Assembly: GCA_013396915.1 (NCBI GenBank)
Contig: VWZL01000324.1
Coordinates: 1-64,000 of the forward strand
From: Stercorarius parasiticus
Taxonomy: Eukaryota > Chordata > Aves > Charadriiformes > Stercorariidae
Reading direction: 5' to 3'
DNA length: 64,000 bases
Shown: piece after piece, positions 41,356 to 52,204 of the stretch
How the letters are laid out: each line of letters starts with the position of its first letter
Numbering within the stretch: the first letter of the stretch is position 1
Notes under the pieces: generated by a model
Told to the model about the DNA's origin: nothing
The model's database searches: none
Seen by the model: the letters and a program-made list of their open reading frames with translations, nothing else
Program-made: the position numbers and the translations under genes

Positions 41356-44300
41356 CTTTAAGAAAAAAAATTGATGGTGGAATCAGGTAACTTGTATGCA
41401 GTTCTCACTGGCTACAAGCCCTGTGTTCTTGAACCCGGGTAGTATTAAGCAATGGGAGATAACTTTGGTTTTAATGGCAAAATTTTTAGGGCAGCTTCCC
41501 CACAAAAGCTCTTTTTCATCTTGGTGAATCTACTGGATCAGGCTATTCAACTTCCTTTCTGCTTTTGAGCTTCCTGCCACTGCATCTGCACAGCCTTTTC
41601 TACAAGGAGCAGAAGCGCACACACACACAAATGCATATACACACATCCAACTATATCTCACTTAATGTAGGGCCAAAGCCCTTCTGCCTAAAATGTTTAT
41701 ATTTTTGAGCAGGATCTTACACCCCTTTGAGTGGAGGCACAGACTTGTGTTCTGGTTTGGGAGGCTGCTATCATTTCATCTACATACTTCCACTGGGGCA
41801 CTTAATAGTTTTTTCCAGCCTTTTAAAATGAAGGGTGGCAGCTTAGTCCACTTCCTTTGATGAATTTGTGCCCAGCCTGTTTCAGTCTGCCTCTTTCACC
41901 GTAGCCTTTCCTCAGACTGCATGATTCTCTCCATACATTGCGCTTTCATTTGGTATCGTATTTTCTGCACGTTTTGTATATTTTATGCACTATGAAAATC
42001 AATAAAACAGATTGAATAATGAAATGTTAATGAATAACAACTGAGAGACTGCAGCTGTTTCATTTTAAGATGCTTTTAATCTCCATTACCATAGCCAACA
42101 GCATGCCCTTGAACAACAATAGTTACCAGAAAGAGATGTACAGCCCTGATCACTAACGATAAATCACTGAAAAACCTGCGCAGCTGCAGCGTTGCTGTGA
42201 GTGATGCGAGTTCGTTCAGGGAAGCTCCTCCACCAAATCAAGGAGTGTCTCTGCAGGATCGGTGTCAAACACCCAGATCCGTGGAGTCGTTCCATGAAGC
42301 GATTGAACCAGCCCAGCCCAGGCTCTTTCCATGTCTGCTTATCTGCCTAGGGATAGATGGGAAACTTAAGGCAAACCAGCTCAAGGTGGGAAGCCACTGC
42401 ACATAAATTACAGCATGCTAATCCCTCCCACAGATGCTCTCATTTAGGTGTAAAATGGTTTAAGGTTATTGAAGTTCCATGCCACCCTTGGCAGGATTTA
42501 TTTACATTTCCTGTAGGAGGCTGTGGTTTGATGTTACAGAATGGTCAACAGTGATACCAGCTTAAGTGAAATTTCCCCCAGTTAAAAAACCAAAACACCA
42601 TGTGGTCAAAAAAATTTATTTTAACTGATTTTGCATCCAGATCAGCTCACCAATCTTATTCACAATGAAGTCACACAAATAGTGTGCTAAAAGCTCTCCT
42701 TTTTTCAGATAAAGTTTGTTCTGGATACATTGAGGTTTTATGTCCGTGTTTTACTTTAAGCAGTTAAGAGTAGTCACATTGTAATCAATCTTGTTCAATT
42801 CTGCACTGCTTACTAGCATAGTAATTGCAAAAGTAATTTCAAATGAATGTCCTGGTTAGCTAAATATGTACGTGCATAGTTAAGGCAGAAACAAAAGAAT
42901 GTCCGTTCACAAGTTTTCCTCATCAACCTGGACTTTTGCAAGCCCTTTAAGTACTCGCACAGTTGCAGTGAAGCCTAACGCAGAATCAGTGAATAATGTG
43001 AAAGCAGTGGGGTCTCCCTGGTTAGTGAGTTATAGTTCAAGAAGTATAAAGCTCATTTTCCTGAGATTGGTGTATTTGGTCAGTAGGTACTTCGGACTTG
43101 TAGCACCTCAGAAAACACCTGGGATGGCAAGTCTCTGTAATCAAGCTTCTAACTCAGAGACCTATGTTGAGATAAGAAAGTTAGGGACAGGAAGAGAAGA
43201 GTTGGAACCAGAGCGTGAATGAGTGTCTATGATTTGGAAGGAAAGTGTGTGAGAGACCAGCTTGGAGCAGTAGGACTTGAAACCCTTCTAGGAGCTCCAG
43301 AAAATGGACCAGGGTTTGGTAATCTCAGGAATTAGACTTGGAGGTGATCCCTTGACACAGGGATGGACTGAAGCTTCTTCCTGTAGTAGGGAAAATCTCA
43401 TTAACTCTACAACAACACAGCAGGAGCTGCTGAGCTGGTACTGCCCGACCAAACAAGAGGCAATAACCTTTATTCTGCACTCTGCTGTGGTTGGACAGAC
43501 TGGATAAATACTGGGAGATCTGCCATTAAGGTACATGGAGTATTAATCTCCATTGCTAAAGAATGAGTCGACACAATTCCAGTGCATTTGAAAATGTTTG
43601 AAACTATTCAAAAATTCCCTTTCACTAAACCCATTATCTGTTTAGGATTATTTCAACATTAGTCAGTAACATTCTTTGAATAATAGACTAGTGACCAGCT
43701 CCCTGGCAAAATGCACCTAGATCTGTATTATCATTTAGACTCCACCTGAAAACATCATTAATTTAAATAAGCAATAGAGACTGAAATAAAATTCCATACA
43801 TGCTTAACTCTCCAATGTGGTTTTGAAAAACCTTTCTTCTTTAGCCAGTCTTATGTTACATGCTGGATGGTCTTTGCTTTGACCACCTCATAAAAAAAGG
43901 CTCATAAATACTTTTCATGTGTTATTTAAACTAGCGGTACTCCCTGAGGCACCATGCTTTTATTTTTAAAAATCCTTTGTGTATTCCTAAAGCATTTCTA
44001 AACCAGTAGCAGAGGTAAATGTGTATTTTAACCCAGGAAAGCCATGTTCTGTCAGTATCAGACCACAAATTTTCTTACTCCATGCTGATAAGAATAAAAC
44101 ATTTCTAGCAACTTCCACCTGATTTATGTGCTTTCCTTCTAAAAATCATCAATTTCTGAGTATGAGTGAAAATAGCTGAAATGATTTTCCTTGACTAGAT
44201 GCTTTCCAAAACCAAAAATGCATTCTTAGTATGCAACCATATGCACAAGCAACAAACCAAGAGCCTATCCCTTTGCTGCTGCTTGGGAATGCTCTGAAGG

Positions 44301-45212
44301 AAGGAGGGATGCATGAAAGCACCACCTGGGATGGACGAGAGCTTGCCTGTAGAAGAGTGGGACTAGAACAGGTGTGTTGGGCAGTGACTGTAGGCATGTA
44401 GAGCAGGTGGGTAGATGGGAATGCAAAATTTCACCTGCTGTAAGAGATGTTTTGTTTTCCCCAGCTGACAAGTATACATACCAGTAGAATTAAGTTCTAC
44501 TGCAAGCAGAAGAACCTGGACTCACAAAGTGTAGGAAACAAAAAATATACAGCAGTACTGATGAAATATTACATTTAACAAAACCAAATGTAAAGTAGGA
44601 TTTAATCCAAAAAGATTAGAAACTACATGGGCAGAATAGGCATTAGACAACTAGATAAACCCAGATATTCCAGAAAATAGTCTACAGTGGTTCTTCAATA
44701 TTCCAGTTCTGCTCCCCATTTATCCTTCAACAGGGGAAGAAAACCTCAAAAAACCTCTTCTTGGCTCACAGCCTGAGCGTATTCTTCTTGGCAATTTATA
44801 ACATGTGAGCTTCTTTGTATGATCATGAATTAGGGCAGAAATTACATCATCCTGAGTGAGACTGGTGTCCTCATCCCAGCCTCCTTGAAAGATGCAGGCT
44901 GTGGTGCCCACACAAAGATGCTGACAACAAAACTAAGGGAGATAAGGTAGGATTTCTCAGCTAAATCTTTTCCTTAGACACTGCTGCTGCACCGGTATCT
45001 CCTTGACACACAGAGGTCAGCTGGAAGAAGGGATAAAAACATCTTCTCTTTTGCTCATGGAGTTTGTAATCTCTGCCAGCACCTGACAGGCCTTTAAAGG
45101 TTCACATTTCTTTAATGGATAAATCCCCATTAAACAATTTTGCATCCTTCAGAAGAACCTGCAAAGCACTAGCTTTTGCTGAGATAAATCATTAAGACAC
45201 ACTTAGAGCTTT
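41356..45212. other. Non-coding stretch between CR1 fragments
   Basis: No continuous coding frame or recognised repeat. A short CA-rich run lies at about 41,618-41,645. The 42,060-42,200 portion is somewhat motif-rich (AACAATAG, TTACCATAGCC) but gives no firm site. Confidence 0.6.
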
Positions 45213-46482
45213 AGAATCACAGAATGGCTCGGGTTAGAAGGCACCTTAAAGATCATCTAGTTCCAACACCCCTGCCATAAGCAGGGACACCTCTGCTCAA
45301 AGCCTCATCCACCTGGCCTTGAACACTTCCAGGGATGGCGCATCCACAGCTTCCCCAGGCAACCTGTTCCAGTGCTTCACCACCCTTACAGTAAAGAATT
45401 TTTTCCTGATGTCCAATCTAAATCTACTCTCTTTCAGTTTGAAGCGGTTACCCCGTGTCCTATCATAACGCTCCCTCATAAAGAGTCCCTCCCCATCCTT
45501 CCTGTAGGCCCTGGAAGGCTGCTGTAAGATCTCCCTGGAGCCTTCTCTTCTCCAGCTGAACAACCCCAACTCTCTCAGCCTGTCCTCATAGCATAGGTGC
45601 TCCAGCCCTCTGATCATCTTCATGGCCCTCTGCCGGACCCGTTCCGACAAGTCCATGTCCTTGTGGTGAGGACTCCAAAGCTAGACACAGTACTCCACAT
45701 GGGGTCTCACCAGACCAGAGGGGCAGAATCAAATCCCTTGATCTTCTGGCCACACTTCTTTTGATGCAGCCCAGAATGCGGTTGGCTTTCTGGGCTGCAA
45801 GTGCGCATTGCCTGCTCATCTTGAGCTTCTCATCCACAAGCACTGCCAAGTCCTTCTCCTCAGGGCTGCTCTCAAGCCATTCTCCGCCCAACCTGTATTT
45901 GTGCCTGGGATTGCCATGACCCAAGTGCAGGACTTGGCCTGGTTGAACTTCATGAGGTTCACACAGGCCCACCTCTCAAGCCTGTCAAGGTCCCTCTGGG
46001 TGGCATCCCTTTCCTCCAGCATGTCGACCATGCCACACAGCTTAGTGTCATTGGTAAATTTGCTGAGGGTGAGCTCAGTCCCACTGTCCATGTCGCTGAC
46101 AAAGATGTTAAACAGCACCGGTCCCAGTACTGACCCCCAAGGAACGCCACTCGTCACTGGTTTCCATTTGGACGTTGAGCCATTTACTGCAACACTTTGA
46201 GTGCAGCCATCTAGCCAGTTGCTTATCCACTGAGTGGTCCATCCATCAAATCCATGCTTTTCCAATTTAGAGACCAGGATGTCATGCAGGACAGTGTCGA
46301 ACGCTTTGCAGAAGTCCAGGTAGGTGACGTCAGTTGCTCTCCCCTTATCTACAAATGCTGTGGCAACATCATGGAAGGCCAGCAAGTTTGTCAGGCACAA
46401 TTTGCCTTTGGTGAAGCCATGTTGGCTGTCACCAGTCACCTCCTTATTTTCCATGTGCCTTAGCAGAGTTTCCAGGAGGATC
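45213..46482 (-). mobile_element. CR1 LINE, 1.27 kb fragment with RT palm region
   Basis: The longest uninterrupted CR1 copy here, in minus orientation: the 3' end is at 45,213 (AGAATCACAGAATGG on the plus strand) and the truncated 5' end is near 46,482. The open frame at 45,816-46,454 covers RT motifs in order: [11 protein letters not shown] (motif A side), VTSGVP-GSVLGP (motif B) and the catalytic box, then the thumb-side region. The catalytic box reads FTND at 46,047-46,058 instead of FADD, so the first of the two catalytic aspartates is lost. The frame then shifts twice (continuing in 45,586-45,972 and 45,297-45,656). A dead, moderately old copy. Confidence 0.94.
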
Positions 46483-46555
46483 TGTCTATCCTATCAGAAG
46501 TAACTGACTATAAGAAGTAACTATCAGAAGTTCTGTCTATCAGAAGTAACTGACT
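46481..46555. repeat. Direct repeats at the 5' junction of the CR1 copy
   Basis: TCTGTCTAT followed by CAGAAGTAACTGACT occurs at 46,481-46,509 (with an extra 5-base CCTAT) and again at 46,532-46,555. A third partial copy of AGAAGTAACT lies at 46,513-46,522. The cluster starts exactly where recognisable CR1 sequence ends, which suggests it arose during or soon after insertion. No matching copy is seen at the CR1 3' end. Confidence 0.7.
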
Positions 46556-47334
46556 TGGTAAGTGCTAAGTTTTAGAACAAATGTTACAGAAAACTGTTTA
46601 CATATTGTTTTTAACAGTTTTTTAATCAAATGCTCATGTTGTCAAGACTTTCTTTCCATTTATCCTCTAAGTTTTTAAAAGACAAATACCAAGGAAAACA
46701 AAATTATCAACTCCCCTACTCCTTGCCCAGCCATACAAACTACTGGGTAGCCAATGAGGCATGAAAAATATGAGGAAGAAAAAGATATTTACAAAGAGTT
46801 GAGGATAAGGATTGTATTTAGTGGCATCAGAACTGGTCTAATAACACTGGAATTGAAGCAGCTTTTTCTGTATAACTATTTCTTCCTCCCTCCCACACAC
46901 TCAGATTGTTTACTTCAGACAAAAGCAAACCTTTCACAACACCATTACCATTTAGCTGGCACAGTAGCTCTAGAATTCAATTCCAGTTCAAGTTTCATGA
47001 AATGTGAAAGGCTGCTGGGCTGTATTGTCTGGCACACACCTTGACGGTAGCCAATGTGGGAGCCACTGCCAGGGGCAGAGGCGGAGTTATGAGCTTTGCT
47101 TGTAGGAGGATTTCTCCTCTGAATATCTTACCAAATTCAGTAAGAGATGAAGTTCCTCCCTGTGGACCTTGAATTTAGAAGGGTGGGAGAGCAGGAAGTG
47201 TCATCTCCATATACTTTTGCTGTGTGGTCACCAAGGATGACCATTTTCTCTACCTCTTATTGCACCCTACACACCACATGGAAAGCCAGAGCTGGGCCAC
47301 AATGGCACCCTCTCAGGGGACACAGAAATTCAGC

Positions 47335-47374
47335 AGGAGGAGGAAGAGGAAGAAGAGGAGAAGAAGAAGGAGGT
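47335..47374. repeat. Purine-only GGA/GAA tract
   Basis: A tract of about 40 bases made of AGG, GAA and GAG words with no pyrimidine. It generates artificial open frames encoding Arg/Lys/Glu-rich peptides on the plus strand and Ser/Leu/Phe-rich peptides on the minus strand. A decayed trinucleotide repeat. Confidence 0.85.
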
Positions 47375-48335
47375 GGACTGTCTCACAAACGTCAGGACGT
47401 CTGGTTGATTCACTGGTATCTGTGGGGAGTAAAGAAGACATAGCAATTGAAGTAGAAATAATACTACAATTAAAATAGAAATGCACATACAATAAAATAA
47501 TGACATCACTGAAAACATTTGACCTTTTTGTATGTTGGAAAAGCACACAATGCTTCACAACTGTAATCGTGCAGTGTCCCAACAGCTATTTTGTGTATGG
47601 TATTTTCTTTACTAAGAGGTAAGAGACGTCAGATATAGTCATTAAGTCACTTAGCATGGAGAATCAGAGGATACAACCTATCCATCCTGCATACTGGAGC
47701 TGCATCAGTCCTTGTTCTCCTTCCAATACATTACTGCTGACTCACAAAAGATATCAGCTCCAACTGGAAAATGTATTTCCATGATGTGCATTGGTTGGAG
47801 GACAACAGTTGATAAGGATAGGGGCTTTTTGCTGCTGGCCTTATTCATGCTTTGCTTTCCTATGGGACCTAGGGCAGTGTCTGGGGGATGTATATGCTCT
47901 ACAACTTTGCAGTGTTCAGTATTTTAGCTCTAGTTCTGAAGAGGCTCAGCTGTCCCTGCAAGTGCAGCAGAGGCACAAGTGAAGATCCTCGATTCAGGAG
48001 AGGGTCATGCATGGCCACGCTGCAGGTCGGATGAGCGCGGCTGCTGCTGCTGCGGAGCACTACCTGCTCTCCTTCCTACTCTGGAGAGAGGTGGATTAAG
48101 CTTCAGCCAAACTACTACAAGATATTTCAGTTAATGTGGACTCTAAAATTAGCCACAGGTGATGGCATGGCATGCAACATGCTCTCTAAGCCAAATAATT
48201 TCTCCCAGCCTGGCTGATCCTTTCTCCCAAACTGCTGCCTGCCTTTTAGTTTCTGGGAAACAAGTAATGATTGCTGTCTTTCCATCAGTTTTGTTATTCA
48301 ACCAAAACCCTCTATTTGTTTTACTGCTTTTTATA

Positions 48336-48395
48336 CTGTCCTGTCCTGTCCTGTCCTGTCCTATCCTATCCTATCCTACCCTACCCTACTCTATC
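48336..48395. repeat. Pentanucleotide microsatellite with ordered variants
   Basis: Twelve 5-base units: five CTGTC, then three CTATC, two CTACC, one CTACT and one CTATC. The variants occur in blocks, not mixed at random, as expected when a single substituted unit is itself amplified by slippage. Confidence 0.95.
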
Positions 48396-49829
48396 CTTTT
48401 ATTTTTGAAGATCCAGAACGGTCATTATCTACCAAGCACCCTCAACAACTCTTAAATTAAGAAATAGTAGAATATTTGCAGACTGATGCAGTCAGCATCT
48501 GGCAAGCTAAAATGCTGTGGCAAAGTTGCAGAGACCACGAGCTAGGTTTGTGGGCAGAGGCTTTTACCATTATCCTATTTGGTTTTTTTGGGTCTTTGGT
48601 CTTTTTCAGCAGCTGTGGCAATTAGTGTTACTAAAACATGGTTCTTTAGGATTTACTGTCTGTGCTGCCGAGCTGAGGGTTGGGAAGTTCTGGCAGAACA
48701 AAACATTGGTGTTGATGGATAAATAAAATGACACAGTTGCATGGGTTCAACTTTTGGCTGAGTAATTTCAAATCATAGCTGTGCCTTTCAATTTATATTT
48801 GTTTGACTTCCTCTTTGCAGCAAAGAAAACTACAAACCACTGTAGGTTTACAAGAATATGTAAGGATGTCAGAGTTGGTTATAGTCTGACAGCTAGGGCT
48901 CCAGAATTTATTTTTTCATGGGGTATATCACTAACAGAATGCTTAATCCATGTTTTGGAGAACCAATGATTAATTTTATTTATACACTTAATGCAATTGT
49001 TTCCTCCTAGCATTGTATAGATGGGCTTAAATTTTGCATGCTGTTGTTAAGGAGTATTGTAATGAAATGAGTTTGAAACAAAGTCTTTCTTCTAGCCATA
49101 GACATAAATACATGGTATTTTGTTTATTTTACCCAAGCCACCTTTAAAAAACACTGAACATGCAGATGAAACAGGAAATTCTCTTACGAGTGAAGATATA
49201 AAATGAATGGGACATGAGGATATGGCATGTGACTCAGTGACTTGACTTGAATTTAATAAACAGGAATCCAACCTGTGTAGAAGAGCCAATATTCCATGAC
49301 TACAAGCCACAACTCTGCCATTTCACAGTTCGCATTCTTGCAGCATTACTACACCGACTGTGAATGTCGGGAATTAATATTATATAATACCAAAAGACCA
49401 AGACCAATGGAGCTTTGGAATGTACTCTGCAGCTATATGAATAGGGCTGTATATGTAATAGCTTGAACCAGCCATGGCAGAGCACTTCCTGCACATATGG
49501 TGTTGAGGATGTGTATTGGGTTTGCATGGCAAGGTTTTGGTAGTCGGGGCTACAGAGGTGGCTTCTGTAAAAAGCTACTAGAAGCTTCCCTCGTGTCCGA
49601 TGGAGCCAATGCCAGCTGGCTCCAAGACAGACTCACTGCCGGCCAAGGCTGAGCCCATCAGCAACTGTGGTAGCGCCTCTAGGATAACGTATTTAAGAAA
49701 GGGGGAGAAAAAAACCAACTGTGCAGTTACAGTGGGAGAAATGAGTGTGAATATGTGGAACAACTCTGCAGACATCAAGCTCAGTGAAGAAGGAGGGGCA
49801 GGAGGTGCTCCAGGTGCCAGAGCAGAGCT

Positions 49830-50200
49830 TCCCCTGCAGCCTGTGGTCAAGACCATGGTGAGGCAGGCTGTCCCCCTGCAGCCCATGGAGGGTAACAGTG
49901 GAGCAGATATCCACCTGCAGCCTGTGGAGGACCCTACACTGGAGCAGGTGGATGCGCCCAAAGGAGGCTGTGATCCCATGGAGGGCCTGCACTGGAGTGG
50001 GCTCCTGGCAGGACCTGTGGACCCATGTGGAGAGGAGCCCACGTCGGAGCAGGTTTGCTGGCAGGACTTGTGACCCATGGGGGACCCACGCTGGAACAGT
50101 CTGTTCCTGAAATACTGCACCCTGTGGAAAGGACCCACGCTGGAGCAATTCATGGAGGACAGTCTCCCGTGGGAGGGACCTCTCGCTGAAGCAGGTAAAG
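49830..50200 (+). repeat. Degenerate tandem array of about 40-bp units inside the LTR
   Basis: At least seven imperfect units are built on CCTGTGGAGGACCCACGCTG plus GGAGCAGGT-type words. Clear copies start near 49,875 (CTGCAGCCCATGGAGG), 49,915 (CTGCAGCCTGTGGAGG), 49,975, 50,025, 50,070 and 50,120. Unit length varies from about 38 to 55 bases. Arrays like this in an LTR U3 region usually carry repeated factor-binding sites; which factor is unknown here. Confidence 0.7.
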
Positions 50201-50412
50201 AGTATGAGGAGTCCTCCCCCTGAGGAGGAAGGAGCAGCAGAGACAACATGGGATGAAATGACCGCAACCCCATTCTCCATCTCCCTGCATTGCTCAGGGG
50301 GAACAGGTAGAGAATTTGTGAGTGAAGTTGAGCCTGGGAAGAAGGAAAGGGTGGGGCAAAGGTGTTTTAAGATTTGGTTTTATTTTCATTACCCTACTCT
50401 GACTTGATTGAT

Positions 50413-50418
50413 AATAAA
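50413..50418 (+). terminator. LTR polyadenylation signal AATAAA
   Basis: A canonical hexamer in the 3' third of the LTR, followed by T-rich and GT-containing sequence (AAGTTGAGTCTGTTTTG), as expected for the R/U5 boundary. The position supports the plus-strand reading of the LTR. Confidence 0.6.
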
Positions 50419-52190
50419 TCAAATTAATTTTCCCCAAGTTGAGTCTGTTTTGCCCATGACAGTAATTGCTGAGTGACATCCCTGTCCTTATCTCAACCCA
50501 TGAGCCTCTTCTTATATTTTCTGTCCCCTGTCCAGTTGAGGAGAGGAGTGATAGAGTGGCTTTGGTGGGCACCTGGCGTCCAGACAGGGTCAACCCACCA
50601 CAGGTTGTTGATGACTAAGATGAGCACGGACCCATATGCTGCTGCCTCTGCTTCCTGACTCATCGTGTCACATGGCTGATATAACAGAAGAAGAAGGTGA
50701 TTGGTGGCTACAATACTGATTTCTGCATAAATGTAGGTTCACAACAGAGTTTAGCTGAAGGTGGATGGGAAGGACACATGGTGGCCCTGGGTCCATTTGG
50801 AAACTCCTCATACCCACACTAATACTAATTGTGCAACTGATGCTGGAAGTGAAATCTGAGTGAGTGGGAATGGAAACACACAGGTTAGGGATCTAGGGCA
50901 TACTTGTTACATGCATTTAAGCATGTTCATGCACCAATTCATCCACAAACATACTGCATCTTAGTTAGCTTTTCTCACTTAGTTACCCTCTTGTAGAGTA
51001 AAAGCAATGTCATTCGGTTATTTAGGTGGATTAGTAAATCAAAGGGCCAAAATCCAAATATCAGTCTCCCTACAGAATTGTGGGAATAATTGGATTGAAC
51101 CCCAGCCTGCAGCTGTCCCTCATTTTTGACTCAAAATATGATTGAAGGGGGTCTACTTTCCATTTCCAGTTAGAAAGGAGTGGATTAAATTATTTTTTTC
51201 CATCTATGAGAGCCAAAATCTCCCTATGTTTTATGCCGCCAAATGAACACAAACCCCTGAATCTCACCTACAAGTCTAATAAAGTCTAATTAACAGACTG
51301 ATTTGAAAGCAGCATTCACAGCTCATCTTCAGATTTATGTTATACAATGAAGCATTTACAATAGTCAGTTCTCCTTTTACATAACAATTAGGTCATAATT
51401 TCAAATAAGATTTTTATTTCTACAAAATTATTGGCAATTAGTCTGTCATCTGGATAGTAAAACCATCTGTCCAGATCTATTCCCACCAGGAAACTGAGGG
51501 TTTAGAAATCCCATGTACTTCCACACTTTAGAACGATACCACAAATATTCAGCAGAAAGCCACTGTCTAAGAATTAAACCGGTGACTTGCGGAACAGGCT
51601 TCTTTTGCCAGCATGTTTTCAAAATTACTAGAATGGTTTTAGAAACCTGACCAGAGACAACATAACCATTCAAAGTCCTGCCAGAGACCTACACAAGGTT
51701 TGAACATCAGTCTATATTTGGTGCAGATGAAAGAGTAATTAGAAGCCTGTGGAAAATATTAGTATCTGAACTGTAACTTTTTCTGCACATTTCAGGTACG
51801 GTATTCTCCATCTCCTAACAGAATGAAATGTATTATATACCATTATGGAAGTATTAAATAGCTTCTGTCTCAGATGTCAATGTTTAAAACATTGGGGTAT
51901 CCTTGAATATGGAGGAGGACATTGCACGCAGTAGGAAGAAGTTAAAATGGCAAGAACAGGATCATAGAAGATCAGTTCTTCACAGATGAATGTGGGAGAA
52001 AAGATGGTTAAAAAAACAAAGAAAAAGAAAAAAAGGGAGCATGAGGTCAGTATCTTCTCTCATCACCCAGCAGCCCAGCTCAGGACTTGGACTGCTCAGC
52101 AGGAAGGAGGAAATAACATCAAACCACATTCCCAAGCAAAACAAGGTTCAAGAACCAAATGAAAGTCTTCAGAAAAAGCTCTGGCTCGGG

Positions 52191-52204
52191 GTTACCATAG
52201 CAAT
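52191..52204 (+). promoter_or_regulatory. RFX X-box-like site
   Basis: GTTACCATAGCAAT matches the palindromic RFX X-box (GTTRCCATRGCAAC) at all but the last base. RFX factors drive ciliary and MHC class II genes. No gene start is recognisable nearby, so function is unproven. Confidence 0.35.

Larger units (their letters stand above)
46556..49511. other. Non-coding stretch with simple repeats
   Basis: AT-rich unique DNA apart from a purine tract and a pentanucleotide microsatellite listed separately. A short GCTGCTGCTGCTGC run lies near 48,039-48,052. Open frames here are short and lack recognisable domains. Confidence 0.6.
49512..50602 (+). mobile_element. Solo LTR of an avian ERVL-like endogenous retrovirus
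   Basis: A unit of about 1.09 kb that begins TGTATTGGGTTTG and ends AACCCACCACA, giving TG...CA ends and partly inverted terminal words (TGGGTT / AACCCA). Flanking pentamers GGATG (49,507-49,511) and GGTTG (50,603-50,607) look like a 5-bp target duplication with one mismatch. An AATAAA at 50,413-50,418 supplies a polyadenylation signal, so transcription reads on the plus strand. No gag, pol or env, primer-binding site or second LTR follows, so this is a solo LTR left by recombination. The ERVL-like family is a recalled resemblance. Overlapping open frames of up to 231 codons inside come from its repetitive, stop-poor interior and are not viral genes. Confidence 0.8.

Noticed and set aside
42085..42099. 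X-box-like word ATTACCATAGCCAAC
   Set aside because: An extra base between the half-sites breaks RFX spacing.
49578..50280. Overlapping open frames of 231 and 195 codons (minus) and 157 codons (plus)
   Set aside because: They lie inside the LTR, arise from its stop-poor tandem units, overlap one another and show no protein domain.
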